61,203 bases of DNA from Sulfurovum sp. UBA7648 (GCA_002483605.1 DLIG01000021.1:108260-169462); one strand, 5' to 3'. Positions 51,825-61,187 are shown, counted from the first letter of the stretch. Numbers and translations are program-made. Notes: generated by a model not told the origin, from the letters alone.

Positions 51825-53141
51825 ATGCAACAAAAGATCGAACTATTATCGCCCGCAGGAAACCTGGAAAAATTACAAATCGCACTAGGATACGGAGCAG
51901 ATGCCGTATATGGGGGAGTAAGCAGTTTTTCACTTCGTATACGCTCCGGCAAAGAATTTGATATGGATTCTTTTAAAAAAGGCATAGATTATGCACATTC
52001 ACTGGGCAAAAAAGTATATGTAACCATCAATAGCTTTCCGTTTAATTCACAGATCAAACTGTACGAAAAACATATAGCTCAGATGAGTGAATTAAATCCC
52101 GATGCGCTTATAGTAGCAAGCCCTGGGATAGTGAAGATGGCACATCAGATCGCTCCAAATATCCCTATCCATCTTTCAACTCAAGCAAATGTCATGAATG
52201 CCCTTGATGCGCAGGTTTATTATGATATGGGCGTCAAAAGAATTATTGCCGCAAGAGAGATAAGCCTCAAAGATTGTGAAGCCATTAAAAGAGCTATTCC
52301 CGAACTTGAGATCGAAGTTTTTGTACACGGCTCTATGTGTTTTGCATATAGCGGCAGATGTCTTATTTCTGCCCTTCAGATGGGCAGGGTGCCAAACCGC
52401 GGAAGCTGTGCAAACGACTGCAGGTTTCCTTATGAGGTTTATGCACACAATCCTGAGACCAATACAACATTTAGGCTTGATGAAGAAGAGGGTGTTGGTA
52501 CTTATATCATGAATGCCAAAGATATGAATCTCGCATCGCACGTAGATGAGATCATAAGCTCAGGGGTCATAGACAGTCTTAAAATTGAAGGGCGTACAAA
52601 ATCTCCTTATTATGTGGGTATAGTAACCAAAGCCTACAGGCAAGCCATAGATGACTATTATGCCGGTAAATTTGATGCCGATAAATATCAACAAGAACTG
52701 GGCACCACCCAAAATAGAGGTTTTACTGATGCTTATCTCATAAGCCGTCCTTTTGAAAAACATGATACGCAATCGCACGACTTTACGATCCAGTACGGCA
52801 CACATCAAGTAGCAGCACTTGTAAGCGGAGACGGTAATACATGGAGATGCAAGGATAAAACATGTATCGGAGACAAAGTAGAGATAATACTTCCTGTCGG
52901 GACCAACGTAGAGCCGATAGCCAATGAATATGGCACAATCACAGAAGAAAACGGGAAATATTGGCTGACCATCAAAAAAATAATCTCTACTGAGGGGCGG
53001 GAATTTGAGTGTATCCATAGCGGAGACGAGCGGGATATCATATTGCCGATAACTTTGCCTAGATATGCTATCTTAAGAAGAGGAATAGATGAGGCATTGG
53101 AGAAAAAGGGACTTTGTGAAAGCGGTGGTTGCGGGGATTAA
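51825..53141 (+). CDS. U32-family peptidase/hydroxylase (TrhP/YegQ-like)
   Basis: 438 residues. ELLSPAGNLEKLQIALGYGADAVYGGVSSFSLR opens it, and EVFVHGSMCFAYSGRCLISA (about 167-186) is the U32 signature. NRGSCANDCRFPYEV carries two further Cys of the iron-sulfur-type set. Relatives YegQ/TrhP hydroxylate tRNA U34 and RlhA hydroxylates 23S rRNA; length and domain fit TrhP more than RlhA. The start is ATG 51825; a 270-base AT-rich gap lies before it with nothing recognisable. purE follows after 126 bases. Confidence 0.88.
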   Translation: MQQKIELLSPAGNLEKLQIALGYGADAVYGGVSSFSLRIRSGKEFDMDSFKKGIDYAHSLGKKVYVTINSFPFNSQIKLYEKHIAQMSELNPDALIVASPGIVKMAHQIAPNIPIHLSTQANVMNALDAQVYYDMGVKRIIAAREISLKDCEAIKRAIPELEIEVFVHGSMCFAYSGRCLISALQMGRVPNRGSCANDCRFPYEVYAHNPETNTTFRLDEEEGVGTYIMNAKDMNLASHVDEIISSGVIDSLKIEGRTKSPYYVGIVTKAYRQAIDDYYAGKFDADKYQQELGTTQNRGFTDAYLISRPFEKHDTQSHDFTIQYGTHQVAALVSGDGNTWRCKDKTCIGDKVEIILPVGTNVEPIANEYGTITEENGKYWLTIKKIISTEGREFECIHSGDERDIILPITLPRYAILRRGIDEALEKKGLCESGGCGD

Positions 53142-53267
53142 CTATAGTTTTGGTAAAATACTGCAAGTTTATAAACTGAGACTTTAGTTTTTGTGCATTT
53201 CTCATTTTAGAGCAAACGGGACATAAGTTCCATCTTCAAAAAAGATTGATTTTTCAAAGGAAATTAT

Positions 53268-53762
53268 ATGAAATTCGTATCTATCATCATCGGAAGCAAA
53301 AGTGATTATGAAGTTATGCAAGAGTGCGGGGCTACTTTAGAGAAATTCGGTGTGCCGTATGAGCTGATCGTATCTTCTGCACACCGAAGCCCTGAGAGAA
53401 CTAAAGAGTATGTCAAAGCGGCCGAAGCAAAAGGAGCTCAAGTCTTTATAGCAGCTGCCGGTATGGCAGCCCACTTAGCCGGAGCATTGGCTGCAAGTAC
53501 GACAAAACCTGTTCTTGGAGTACCTATGGCAAGTGGAGAGCTAAGAGGAGAGGATGCGCTGCTTTCAACCGTGATGATGCCAGCAGGTATGCCGGTAGGT
53601 ACCGTGGCTATAGGCAAAGCAGGAGCAACGAATGCAGCATATCTGGCTATACAGATCATGGCGCTTCAAGATGATGAATTAAAAGTCAAACTTCAAGAAG
53701 ACCGTATAGCAAAAGCCAAAAAAGTAGAACTTGATTCCAGTGAAATAGAAGTTATCCTCTAA
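53268..53762 (+). CDS. purE: 5-(carboxyamino)imidazole ribonucleotide mutase
   Basis: 164 residues. IIGSKSDYEVMQECGATLEKFGVPYELIVSSAHRSPERTKEY holds the catalytic His in SAHRSP. IAAAGMAAHLAGALAASTTKPVLGVPM, SGELRGEDALLSTVMMPAGMPVGTVAIGKAGATNAAYLA are typical of class I PurE, which acts after PurK. A GGAAA site precedes the ATG. A glutaredoxin-like gene follows after 9 bases and glyQ after that. Confidence 0.97.
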   Translation: MKFVSIIIGSKSDYEVMQECGATLEKFGVPYELIVSSAHRSPERTKEYVKAAEAKGAQVFIAAAGMAAHLAGALAASTTKPVLGVPMASGELRGEDALLSTVMMPAGMPVGTVAIGKAGATNAAYLAIQIMALQDDELKVKLQEDRIAKAKKVELDSSEIEVIL

Positions 53763-53771
53763 GAGATCCAA

Positions 53772-54026
53772 ATGGAAACAAAAAAGAAGTCCGTCAAATC
53801 CGTCACTATATTTACTTCGCCAACTTGTGTATGGTGTAACAGGGCCAAAAGTTATTTTACAAGCAAAGGTATACGATTTAAGGCAATAGATGTTACCAAA
53901 GACAAGTTTGCAGCCGAGGATTGCAGAAAACACGGATGCCGCGGTGTGCCGGTCATTCTGATTGGCGGCACATATTGGATTTGCGGATTTGATGAGAAAA
54001 AAATAGAAAATGCGTTAGGAAAATAG
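53772..54026 (+). CDS. glutaredoxin-like protein
   Basis: 84 residues. IFTSPTCVWCNRAKSYF (13-29) has the CVWC redox pair C19 and C22; GCRGVPVILIGGTYWICGFDEKKIENALGK is the glutaredoxin/NrdH-like back half with cis-Pro. An extra Cys (C51 region, EDCRKHGCRG) is present. The partner is unclear; it may be reduced by thioredoxin reductase as NrdH-like proteins are. It ends base-to-base with glyQ. Confidence 0.9.
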   Translation: METKKKSVKSVTIFTSPTCVWCNRAKSYFTSKGIRFKAIDVTKDKFAAEDCRKHGCRGVPVILIGGTYWICGFDEKKIENALGK

Positions 54027-54923
54027 ATGAACAAAGATAGTATAACATTTAGCGAGTTGCTGCTCAAACTTCAAGAATTTTGGGCAAAAGAGGGATGTAC
54101 GATAGTCCAGCCGTATGATATGCCAGCAGGCGCAGGGACATTTCACCCGGCAACACTGCTTAGAAGTTTAGATAGCACACCATGGAGCACGGCATATGTG
54201 GCTCCAAGCCGACGCCCGACAGACGGCAGATACGGTGAAAACCCAAACCGCCTTGGGGCTTACTACCAGTTCCAGGTTCTTATCAAGCCAAGCCCTGATA
54301 ATATACAAGAACTCTATCTAAAAAGTTTGGAATTTTTGGGCCTTAACCTAAAAGAGCATGATATCCGTTTTGTAGAAGACAACTGGGAATCCCCGACTCT
54401 TGGAGCTTGGGGTCTTGGTTGGGAAGTATGGTTAGATGGTATGGAAGTAACCCAATTTACCTATTTCCAGCAAGTAGGAGGCATAGCATGCGATCCGGTA
54501 GCTGTAGAGATCACTTACGGCACAGAGAGACTTGCTATGTATCTGCAAGGCGTGGAGAGTGTATTTGATATAGTTTGGAATCGTAATGGCGATGAGGTGA
54601 CAACTTACGCTGATGTACACAAAGAGGGTGAATATGAGTTTAGTGAGTATCACTTTGAAGTTGCGAATGTAGAGAAATTGTTTGCAAGATTTGAAGATGC
54701 AAGCAGTGAATGCAATATATGTTTAAATGCAGGACTTCCGTTGCCTGCATATGATGAGTGCATGAGAGCAGCACATGCTTTTAACGTGCTTGATGCAAGA
54801 AAAGCTATATCGCAAGCCCAAAGACAAAACTATATCCTTAAAATTCGCGAGCTGAGCAAGGGATGTGCGGAACTCTACAAATCCCAAGAGAACGAGAGAA
54901 ACCAAAGAGTAAAAGCCAAATAA
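54027..54923 (+). CDS. glyQ: glycyl-tRNA synthetase alpha subunit
   Basis: 298 residues, full length for the alpha chain of the alpha2-beta2 enzyme. TFSELLLKLQEFWAKEGCTIVQPYDMPAGAGTFHPATLLRSL, GRYGENPNRLGAYYQFQVLIKPSP and VEDNWESPTLGAWGLGWEVWLDGMEVTQFTYFQQVGG are landmarks, the second with GRYGENPNR and the motif that binds glycyl-adenylate. glyS is not in the window. The ATG abuts the stop of the preceding gene, so translation is coupled. Confidence 0.97.
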   Translation: MNKDSITFSELLLKLQEFWAKEGCTIVQPYDMPAGAGTFHPATLLRSLDSTPWSTAYVAPSRRPTDGRYGENPNRLGAYYQFQVLIKPSPDNIQELYLKSLEFLGLNLKEHDIRFVEDNWESPTLGAWGLGWEVWLDGMEVTQFTYFQQVGGIACDPVAVEITYGTERLAMYLQGVESVFDIVWNRNGDEVTTYADVHKEGEYEFSEYHFEVANVEKLFARFEDASSECNICLNAGLPLPAYDECMRAAHAFNVLDARKAISQAQRQNYILKIRELSKGCAELYKSQENERNQRVKAK

Positions 54924-54937
54924 GCTTAAGGAGCTAT

Positions 54938-55663
54938 ATGAAAATCTCAGAAATTTATGCATTTCTTGACGATCTGAGTCCATTTGCTTTGCAAGAAAAA
55001 TGGGACAATAGCGGCCTAAATGTAGGCAGTATGGATAGGGAAATAGAGCAGATCTATGTTGCTTTAGATATAGACGGACATATGTTGCAAAGCGTCAAAC
55101 CGCATAGTCTTATAATCACACACCATCCTTTGATCTTTGGCGGATTGACATCGTTGGATTTTTCTAAATATCCATCTAATTTGATAGAATTGATGATAAA
55201 AAAAGATATAAGTCTTATTGCCATGCATACAAATTTTGATAAAACACATTTAAATAAGTATGTGTTTGAAAAAATTCTTGGGTTCAAACTAGAAAACACA
55301 AGTGATTTTATCTGCAAAACTCATGGCAAATGGAGCCTAGAAGAGCTAACAGATCTTTTGAAAGAAAAACTCGGCATAGAATTTTTAAGGGTCGTTGCTC
55401 CAAAAGATGAGATAGCCTCCATATCAATGACAACGGGCTCTGGGGCATCACTGATCGATACTATTGATGCTGATTGTTTTTTAACCGGTGATATCAAGTA
55501 CCATGATGCCATGAAAGCAGCTAGTCAAAATCTTATGATGGCCGATATCGGGCATTATGAGAGTGAACGATTTTTTGTAGATATTTTGGCAGAGCATTTG
55601 CAAGTTTTACCTATTTTGGCTATAATTTCAAATTCAAAAAATCCATTTTCTTTTCTAAAATGA
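54938..55663 (+). CDS. Nif3-like dinuclear metal protein (DUF34)
   Basis: 241 residues from ATG 54938 after AAGGAG; an upstream frame in glyQ is not used. DLSPFALQEKWDNSGLNVG, YVALDIDGHMLQ, LIITHHPLIFGGLTSL (His pair), HTNFDKT, TGSGASLIDT and TGDIKYHDAMKAA, GHYESERFF match the Nif3 hexamer family with a di-metal site. In H. pylori and C. jejuni the same gene follows glyQ and precedes flgZ. Its exact role is unknown. Confidence 0.92.
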   Translation: MKISEIYAFLDDLSPFALQEKWDNSGLNVGSMDREIEQIYVALDIDGHMLQSVKPHSLIITHHPLIFGGLTSLDFSKYPSNLIELMIKKDISLIAMHTNFDKTHLNKYVFEKILGFKLENTSDFICKTHGKWSLEELTDLLKEKLGIEFLRVVAPKDEIASISMTTGSGASLIDTIDADCFLTGDIKYHDAMKAASQNLMMADIGHYESERFFVDILAEHLQVLPILAIISNSKNPFSFLK

Positions 55664-55715
55664 AAATCACCCACGGGCATTGCAAATTATGCTTATATAT
55701 TAAGAAGGACAACGC

Positions 55716-56435
55716 GTGAACAGAAACCTACAAGAGCTCATTGAACTCTCAAAAATTGATAAAGAGATTGATGGTTATAATCCTAAGATAGAAGCTATCG
55801 ATAAAAAATTACTGAAATCTCAGCAAAAGCTTGATCTGCTTCAAGATGAGATAGACAGTATTAATGCTTCCATAGAAGACAATCACAAAAAAATAAAAAT
55901 GTTTGAAGAGCAAATCTCTGCTTTGAGCGAGCAGCTAAATGCCAATGCTAAAAAAGCAAAAGATGTTTCAACAGAAAAAGAGATGAAAGCGCTTTCTTTG
56001 GAAGAAGATATAGCCAAAGAAAAGATGTCATTTGCCAATGAAGAGATAGAAAGAATCGGCAAAATAAATGAGAAAAAAAGTGCCAGCCTTGAAGAGTTGA
56101 ATGCTGAGCTTGAATCTTTGAAAGTATCTTTGGCCGAATCAAACAAAGAAGCCATAGAACAAAAAGAAACAATAGAAAATAGCAAATCAAACCTATTTAA
56201 ACAAAGGGAAGAGATAGCTAGCCAATTGGAACAAAAGATTTTATCATTTTATGAAAAAATCAGACTTTGGGCAGGAAATAGCGCGGTTGTACCGGTAAGA
56301 AAACAGGCTTGTTACGGATGCTATATGAAGATCAGTGATAAATCTTATGCTGATGTAATAAAATCAGAAGAGATCACTACTTGCCCGCATTGCGGCAGAA
56401 TTCTCTATATAGAGAGAGAAAAAGACGAGAATTGA
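55716..56435 (+). CDS. flgZ: FlgZ-type zinc-ribbon coiled-coil protein
   Basis: 239 residues. A long coiled coil (about 20-180; KKLLKSQQKLDLLQDEIDSINASI...) is followed by a four-Cys zinc ribbon (ACYGCYMKIS...TCPHCGRILYIE). The GTG 55716 start follows AAGGA. This matches H. pylori HP0958, a chaperone of RpoN (sigma54) that also binds FlaA mRNA and flagellar export parts. Synteny with nif3 and waaA supports the call. No other flagellar gene lies near, and RpoN is not in the window. Confidence 0.88.
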   Translation: MNRNLQELIELSKIDKEIDGYNPKIEAIDKKLLKSQQKLDLLQDEIDSINASIEDNHKKIKMFEEQISALSEQLNANAKKAKDVSTEKEMKALSLEEDIAKEKMSFANEEIERIGKINEKKSASLEELNAELESLKVSLAESNKEAIEQKETIENSKSNLFKQREEIASQLEQKILSFYEKIRLWAGNSAVVPVRKQACYGCYMKISDKSYADVIKSEEITTCPHCGRILYIEREKDEN

Positions 56436-57614
56436 TTGTATCGTTTTTTCTTTTTTTTATATTTAACAGTTATTGCTCTTGCTTGGGTTTTGGCCCTGCC
56501 TTTTTTATGGACAATCTCTAAGTTAAAGCCCAAGTATAAAGAGTCAGTTCCCGCAAGGTTTTGGCTAAAAAACAATAAACCTTTTTTGCCGGACGGCATC
56601 TGGATACATGTGTGCTCTTTTGGTGAAGCTAAGAGCATAACCCCGCTAATCAAGAAAATACCTTCAGACCTATTGCGTCTCAGCTCCGCAACCAAAACAG
56701 GTTTTGACGAGATAAATAAATTATCAAAGCAGAGCAGGTATTTGCCATTTGAGCCGCTTTTATTGGCTTGGATAAAACCGCAAAAAATGCTTATAGTCAT
56801 GGAAGCAGAGCTTTGGTATCTATTGTTTGTCATAGCGCACAAAAAGGGTGCAAAGACATTGCTCGTCAATGCTAGAATGAGTGAAAGATCATATTCAAAA
56901 TATTTACGTTTCAAGTGGCTGTATAGCCGCATTTTTGAACAGATAGATGCTGTGTATGCGCAAACCAACGAAGATGCACAAAGATTGATCGCTTTAGGAG
57001 CAAGCAATGTAGAGGTAATGGGCAATATAAAATTTGCAAGTATTGTAAAATCGACCAAGAAACTTCCAAAACCGGAAGGAATATTGGTGTGCGCTGCCAG
57101 TACGCACGATAAAGAAGAAGCCTTAATACTTGATGCTTTTAGATCATTAAAATCAAAAAGGCCTGATGCAAAGCTCTGTGTAGCACCACGTCATCCGGAG
57201 AGATTTGACAAGATAGAGCGCATCATGGAATCTTTTGCAAAGATACAAAGCTGGAGTTATCACAGATGGAGCCAAAGAGCTGATTTTCAAAGCGATCTGG
57301 TGCTTTTTGATACTCTCGGCGGACTTGTGAATGTATATGCCATCAGTGATATTGTGGTCCTGGGCGGAGCGTTTGAACCTATTGGCGGACACAATGCAGC
57401 TGAAGCTGCCCAATTTGGATGTAAAATAATTTCAGGTAAAAACTATTTTAACCAAAAAGAAATTTTTGCAGGCATTGAAGGTATCAATATAGTAGACAAT
57501 AATGAGTTAAAAGAAGCGCTTTCATATCCAAATCTTTTGCCGAATTCATCTTTGGTCTCAAAAGCAAATATCAAAACTATCTTGAAGCAGATAAAAGATG
57601 TTTTACAAAATTGA
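56436..57614 (+). CDS. waaA: 3-deoxy-D-manno-octulosonic acid (Kdo) transferase
   Basis: 392 residues, starting at TTG 56436 directly after the flgZ stop. A membrane anchor (FFFFLYLTVIALAWVLALPFLW) precedes a GT-B transferase with FVCSFGEAKSITPLI-like VCSFGEAKS, the acceptor loop, VMEAELWYLLF (E essential for catalysis in the family), NARMSERSYSKY, CAASTHDKEE, APRHPERFD and GGHNAAEAAQFGC in the C-terminal half. It adds Kdo to lipid A precursor at the inner membrane; PagL-like at 39770 also edits lipid A. Confidence 0.93.
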   Translation: MYRFFFFLYLTVIALAWVLALPFLWTISKLKPKYKESVPARFWLKNNKPFLPDGIWIHVCSFGEAKSITPLIKKIPSDLLRLSSATKTGFDEINKLSKQSRYLPFEPLLLAWIKPQKMLIVMEAELWYLLFVIAHKKGAKTLLVNARMSERSYSKYLRFKWLYSRIFEQIDAVYAQTNEDAQRLIALGASNVEVMGNIKFASIVKSTKKLPKPEGILVCAASTHDKEEALILDAFRSLKSKRPDAKLCVAPRHPERFDKIERIMESFAKIQSWSYHRWSQRADFQSDLVLFDTLGGLVNVYAISDIVVLGGAFEPIGGHNAAEAAQFGCKIISGKNYFNQKEIFAGIEGINIVDNNELKEALSYPNLLPNSSLVSKANIKTILKQIKDVLQN

Positions 57615-57888
57615 AGATAATCTTGTAAGCATTAGAGTCAAAGCTCAGCCAAAAGCTAGTAAAAGTGAATTTTGCGAGCCTTATGGAGACGATGCGATCA
57701 AGGTGCGCATTAAAGCTCCGGCAGTGGAAGGTGCGGCAAATGAAGAGCTATTTAAGTTCTTATCAAAATCATTTAAAGTACCAAAAAGTAGTATAATACT
57801 AAAAAGTGGTGATACTAGCAAGATCAAAGTGATATTGTTTCCTTTGAGTGAAAAATTTAAAGAATGGATAATACAGAATGGCTACTGA
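57598..57888 (+). CDS. DUF167/YggU family protein
   Basis: 96 residues. ISIRVKAQPKASKSEF, DDAIKVRIKAPAVEGAANEELFKFLSKSFKVPKSSI are YggU/DUF167 motifs, a small alpha/beta fold of unknown function. The start ATG 57598 is 17 bases inside the waaA end, and the last bases overlap the next gene, so the three genes are tightly coupled. Confidence 0.92.
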   Translation: MFYKIEDNLVSIRVKAQPKASKSEFCEPYGDDAIKVRIKAPAVEGAANEELFKFLSKSFKVPKSSIILKSGDTSKIKVILFPLSEKFKEWIIQNGY

Positions 57889-58618
57889 AAAAGCATATAA
57901 ACTTTTAGCATTGCAAAAAGGGATATCAAACAATAAAGCAAAAGAATTAATAGATAGAGGCCTCGTGTATGTAGGCGACCAAAAGGTCAAGATAGCAAGA
58001 GCAGAAATAGCTGATGATACTAAATTTAGAGTAGAAAAACCAGAAGATGTAAAAGTCATATTTGAAGATGATTACATATTGGCCATAAACAAACCGGCGT
58101 TCATGGATAGCTATGATATTCAAGACAATATATTTGGAGCTACATTATTGCATCGTCTAGATAGAGAGACTAGCGGCATACTTTTATTTGGCAAAGACGA
58201 AGCATGGACTGCTAAAGCTATTGAAGCATTTCGTCAGCGACAAGTGGAAAAAGAGTATGTAGCATGGGTAGAAGGCGTTGTTTATGAAGAGATAGATATT
58301 GACATGCCGATCTCTACACACAAACATAATGGTAAAGCTTTCTCAAAAGTAGATCCAAACAAAGGCAAACCCGCTCATACCAAGATCAAACCTCTTGAGA
58401 TACAAGGTAAAAAAAGCAAGATCGATATAGAGATAGGTACCGGGCGAACACACCAAATACGTGTGCATTTGGCACATATCGGACATCCTGTAGTGGGAGA
58501 TGAGTTTTACGGAAGCAGAACAAAAGCCAAGAGAATTCTTCTTCATGCCAAGCGTATAGCAATACTCGGATATGATCTCCAAGCCCCTGAACCTGCCGAT
58601 ATACAGAAGTATAAATAG
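57878..58618 (+). CDS. RluA-family pseudouridine synthase
   Basis: 246 residues. An S4 RNA-binding part (AYKLLALQKGISNNKAKELIDRGLVYVGDQKV) leads to the catalytic domain with LAINKPAFMDS, LLHRLDRETSGILLFGK (about 87-103; catalytic Asp in RLDRETSG), and EIGTGRTHQIRVHLAHIGHPVVGDEFYG. Target is tRNA or 23S rRNA; family alone cannot say. Overlaps DUF167 and is followed by ffh after 70 bases. Confidence 0.93.
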   Translation: MATEKAYKLLALQKGISNNKAKELIDRGLVYVGDQKVKIARAEIADDTKFRVEKPEDVKVIFEDDYILAINKPAFMDSYDIQDNIFGATLLHRLDRETSGILLFGKDEAWTAKAIEAFRQRQVEKEYVAWVEGVVYEEIDIDMPISTHKHNGKAFSKVDPNKGKPAHTKIKPLEIQGKKSKIDIEIGTGRTHQIRVHLAHIGHPVVGDEFYGSRTKAKRILLHAKRIAILGYDLQAPEPADIQKYK

Positions 58619-58688
58619 GAAAAACATATTATTAAGCCCCTCTTGGGTACAATTGCTTAGATATTTATAGATAATTAAGGCACGATAT

Positions 58689-60044
58689 ATGTTCGATACC
58701 CTAACAGATAGTTTCAAAAACGCTATAGGCAAAATTCGTTTTCATGATGATGAAAAAGCACTAAAAAAAGCAACTGAAGAGCTTAAAAAATCACTTCTTA
58801 AAGCCGATGTACACCACAAGGTAGTAAAAGGGCTTGTAACCAATGTAGAAGCCAAGACAAAACAGCTAGGCATTGGCAAAGATAATTTTCTTAGAGCCTT
58901 GAGCGGTGAACTTAATGACATCCTCACAGCTCCAGGAAATCAAGGCTTTGTATTCGCTTCCAAGCCGCCTACTGTTGTGCTTATGACAGGCTTGCAGGGA
59001 AGTGGAAAAACTACTACTACAGGAAAGCTCGCTTATTTTCTAAAAGAACAAAAAAAGAAAAAAGTGATGATAGTAGCTGCAGACTTGCAGCGTCTTGCAG
59101 CCGTTGAGCAGCTAAGACAGATCACTGCACAAATAGATGTTACTTTGGTAGCGGATGAAAAAGCTACGCCGCAAAATATTGTAAAAGAAGCATTGGCAAA
59201 AGCAGAAAAAGAACTCTACGATGTAGTGCTCATAGATACCGCCGGACGACTTGCAATAGACGACGAGTTAATGAAGGAGCTTGCGCAAGTCAAGAGTATA
59301 GCTGATCCTGATGAGATATTTTATGTGGCTGATGCCATGACAGGACAAGATGCCATAAAGACCGCTATTACATTTAAAGAAAAGATCGGTATAAGCGGCG
59401 TAGTACTCAGTAAATTCGACGGTGACAGCAAAGGCGGTGTTGCTCTTGGGCTTGCTGAACAAGTGGGCGTGCCGTTGCGATTTATAGGTATCGGTGAAAA
59501 AATGCCGGATCTGGAACAATTCATTCCGGACAGGATCGTAAGCAGACTTATGGGAGCAGGAGATATCGAATCTCTTGCAGAAAAAACAGCAGCTGCAATA
59601 GATCCAAAACAAGCCAAGAAATTTTCACAAAAAATCAAAAAAGGCAAGTTTAATTTCAATGACTTTTTAGAACAAGTCGAATCTGTAAAAAAACTCGGCT
59701 CTATGAAATCTATCATGGGAATGATACCTGGCATGAGTGCTATGGCAAAACAACTAGAGAATGTGGATCTGGATAATTCAAGCGAAATGAAGATTATAAA
59801 AGCAATGATCTCATCTATGACACCAAAAGAGAGAGAGGACCCTGACCTGCTAAGTAACAGCCGCAAAAGAAGAATAGCGCAAGGTGCAGGATTGGATCAG
59901 ATGCAAGTCAATCGTGTACTCAAACAGTTTGCAAGTGCGGCAAAAATGGCCAAACAGCTTTCAGGCAAGGGCGGAATGAAACAGATGCAGGATATGATGA
60001 GACAGATGCAAGGCGGCGGTGGCTTCCCAGGTATGAGAAGATAG
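58689..60044 (+). CDS. ffh: signal recognition particle protein Ffh
   Basis: 451 residues; the GTPase of SRP that sends membrane proteins to FtsY. N domain (ALKKATEELKKSLLKADVHHKVVKG), G1 GLQGSGKTTTTGKLA (about 103-117), VAADLQRLAAVEQLR, DTAGRLAIDDELM, DSKGG and GEKMPDLEQF, then the Met-rich M domain with a GNGLM-like end KQMQDMMRQMQGGGG that binds SRP RNA. I did not find the SRP RNA in the window. An upstream TACAAT is likely its -10 region. Confidence 0.97.
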   Translation: MFDTLTDSFKNAIGKIRFHDDEKALKKATEELKKSLLKADVHHKVVKGLVTNVEAKTKQLGIGKDNFLRALSGELNDILTAPGNQGFVFASKPPTVVLMTGLQGSGKTTTTGKLAYFLKEQKKKKVMIVAADLQRLAAVEQLRQITAQIDVTLVADEKATPQNIVKEALAKAEKELYDVVLIDTAGRLAIDDELMKELAQVKSIADPDEIFYVADAMTGQDAIKTAITFKEKIGISGVVLSKFDGDSKGGVALGLAEQVGVPLRFIGIGEKMPDLEQFIPDRIVSRLMGAGDIESLAEKTAAAIDPKQAKKFSQKIKKGKFNFNDFLEQVESVKKLGSMKSIMGMIPGMSAMAKQLENVDLDNSSEMKIIKAMISSMTPKEREDPDLLSNSRKRRIAQGAGLDQMQVNRVLKQFASAAKMAKQLSGKGGMKQMQDMMRQMQGGGGFPGMRR

Positions 60045-60107
60045 GTGCAATAAATAGAGATTTTAATATATTTTTTATAAATTTTATGGTATATTTCCAT
60101 TTCTAAA

Positions 60108-60153
60108 AAGTGCTTATGAGTCTTTTGTGTTTTCAAAAGAGTTGTCAGCACTT
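60108..60153 (+). promoter_or_regulatory. hairpin leader before rpsP
   Basis: A perfect outer stem AAGTGCT/AGCACTT (60108-60114, 60147-60153) encloses a second perfect stem CTTTTG/CAAAAG (60122-60127, 60134-60139). A TATAAT at 60163-60168 follows, too near the ATG for a long leader, so either two promoters exist or the stem belongs to the RNA of an upstream start. It may end ffh transcripts or control S16, which is inference. Confidence 0.5.
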
Positions 60154-60181
60154 AATAAAGTATATAATTTGAAGGAAAAAC

Positions 60182-60412
60182 ATGACAGTAATTAGAATGA
60201 CTCGTATGGGTAGAAAGAAAAAACCATTTTACAGAATCGTAGTAACAGACAGCAGAAAAAGAAGAGATGGCGGCTGGATCGAATCTATAGGCCATTATAA
60301 TCCTGTATCAACTGATAAAACTTTGGTTGTTGATACTGAGAGACTTAACTATTGGATAAGCGTTGGAGCTCAAATGAGTCCAACTGTGAAAAAAATCACG
60401 ACTGCAAAATAA
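60182..60412 (+). CDS. rpsP: 30S ribosomal protein S16
   Basis: 76 residues. TVIRMTRMGRKKKPFYRIVVTDSRKRRDGGWIESIGHYNPVSTDK is the standard S16. RLNYWISVGAQMSPTVKKI ends the fold. GAAGGA lies before the ATG. It heads the khpA-rimM-trmD operon, matching E. coli S16 gene order except for the KH gene. Confidence 0.98.
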   Translation: MTVIRMTRMGRKKKPFYRIVVTDSRKRRDGGWIESIGHYNPVSTDKTLVVDTERLNYWISVGAQMSPTVKKITTAK

Positions 60413-60418
60413 TAACAA

Positions 60419-60673
60419 ATGGTTAAAGATTTTATAGAATCTTATACTAAACTTCTAGCAACTCATCCTGAATCTGTTCAGGTGGTGCTAACTGCTTCAA
60501 CACAAGAATGTGATGAGATACAAATTTTAGTTCACCCACAAGATATTGGTAAAGTTATAGGCAAAGACGGCAAGATGATCAATGCTATCAAAACTGTAAT
60601 TTCAGGATGTAAAGCCAAGGGCGGTAAAAATTATCGTGTAAGCGTACAGGCATCCGAGCCAACAAATGTCTAA
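60419..60673 (+). CDS. khpA: KH-domain RNA-binding protein KhpA
   Basis: 84 residues. VKDFIESYTKLLATHPESV precedes a type II KH fold with the GxxG loop in IGKVIGKDGKMINAIKTVI (GKDG). This is KhpA, an RNA-binding partner of KhpB in other bacteria. It sits between rpsP and rimM as is usual; its end overlaps the rimM start by 8 bases. Confidence 0.95.
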   Translation: MVKDFIESYTKLLATHPESVQVVLTASTQECDEIQILVHPQDIGKVIGKDGKMINAIKTVISGCKAKGGKNYRVSVQASEPTNV

Positions 60674-61187
60674 ATTCTTTATAGCACAAATCGGTCGTAC
60701 AGTAGGACTGATGGGTGATTTGAAACTTCATCTTCATACGGATTTCCCGGAACAATTTAAAACTGGCTCAAGATTTGAAAGCGATAGAGGCGAATTGGAA
60801 GTGGTATCATATAATAAAGACAGAGATACTATAAGATTTCGTGGTTATGAGAGTATGGAAAGTGCCAAAAAACTTACCAATGCCAAGCTTTATGCCAGCG
60901 AAGAACAAACAAAAGAAATATGTGCCCTAAAAGATGGAGAATATTTTTGGTTTGAAATAATTGGATGCAAAATAATCGAAAATGGTGAAGTACTGGGTAC
61001 GATCAAGGATATTGAGAGACTGGCCGTAAACGATTTTTTGCAGATAGATACCTCAGATGAACTCATAAAAAACGGAATGCCAAAAAGTTTTTTAATACCT
61101 TACATCCCAAGATATATATTAAATGTCAATTTGGAAACAAAAGAGATCGAAGTTTGTGATGCTAAGAGTATTTTAGAGAATAGCTGA
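60666..61187 (+). CDS. rimM: ribosome maturation factor RimM
   Basis: 173 residues; assists 30S head assembly by binding S19. IAQIGRTVGLMGDLKLHLHTDFPE is the N-terminal RimM domain start; RFRGYESMESAKKLTNAKLYASEEQ and YFWFEIIGCKIIENGEVLGTIKDIERLAVNDFLQID form the PRC-barrel part with LIPYIPRYILNVN at the end. It overlaps khpA before it and its TGA shares a base with the next ATG. Confidence 0.96.
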   Translation: MSKFFIAQIGRTVGLMGDLKLHLHTDFPEQFKTGSRFESDRGELEVVSYNKDRDTIRFRGYESMESAKKLTNAKLYASEEQTKEICALKDGEYFWFEIIGCKIIENGEVLGTIKDIERLAVNDFLQIDTSDELIKNGMPKSFLIPYIPRYILNVNLETKEIEVCDAKSILENS

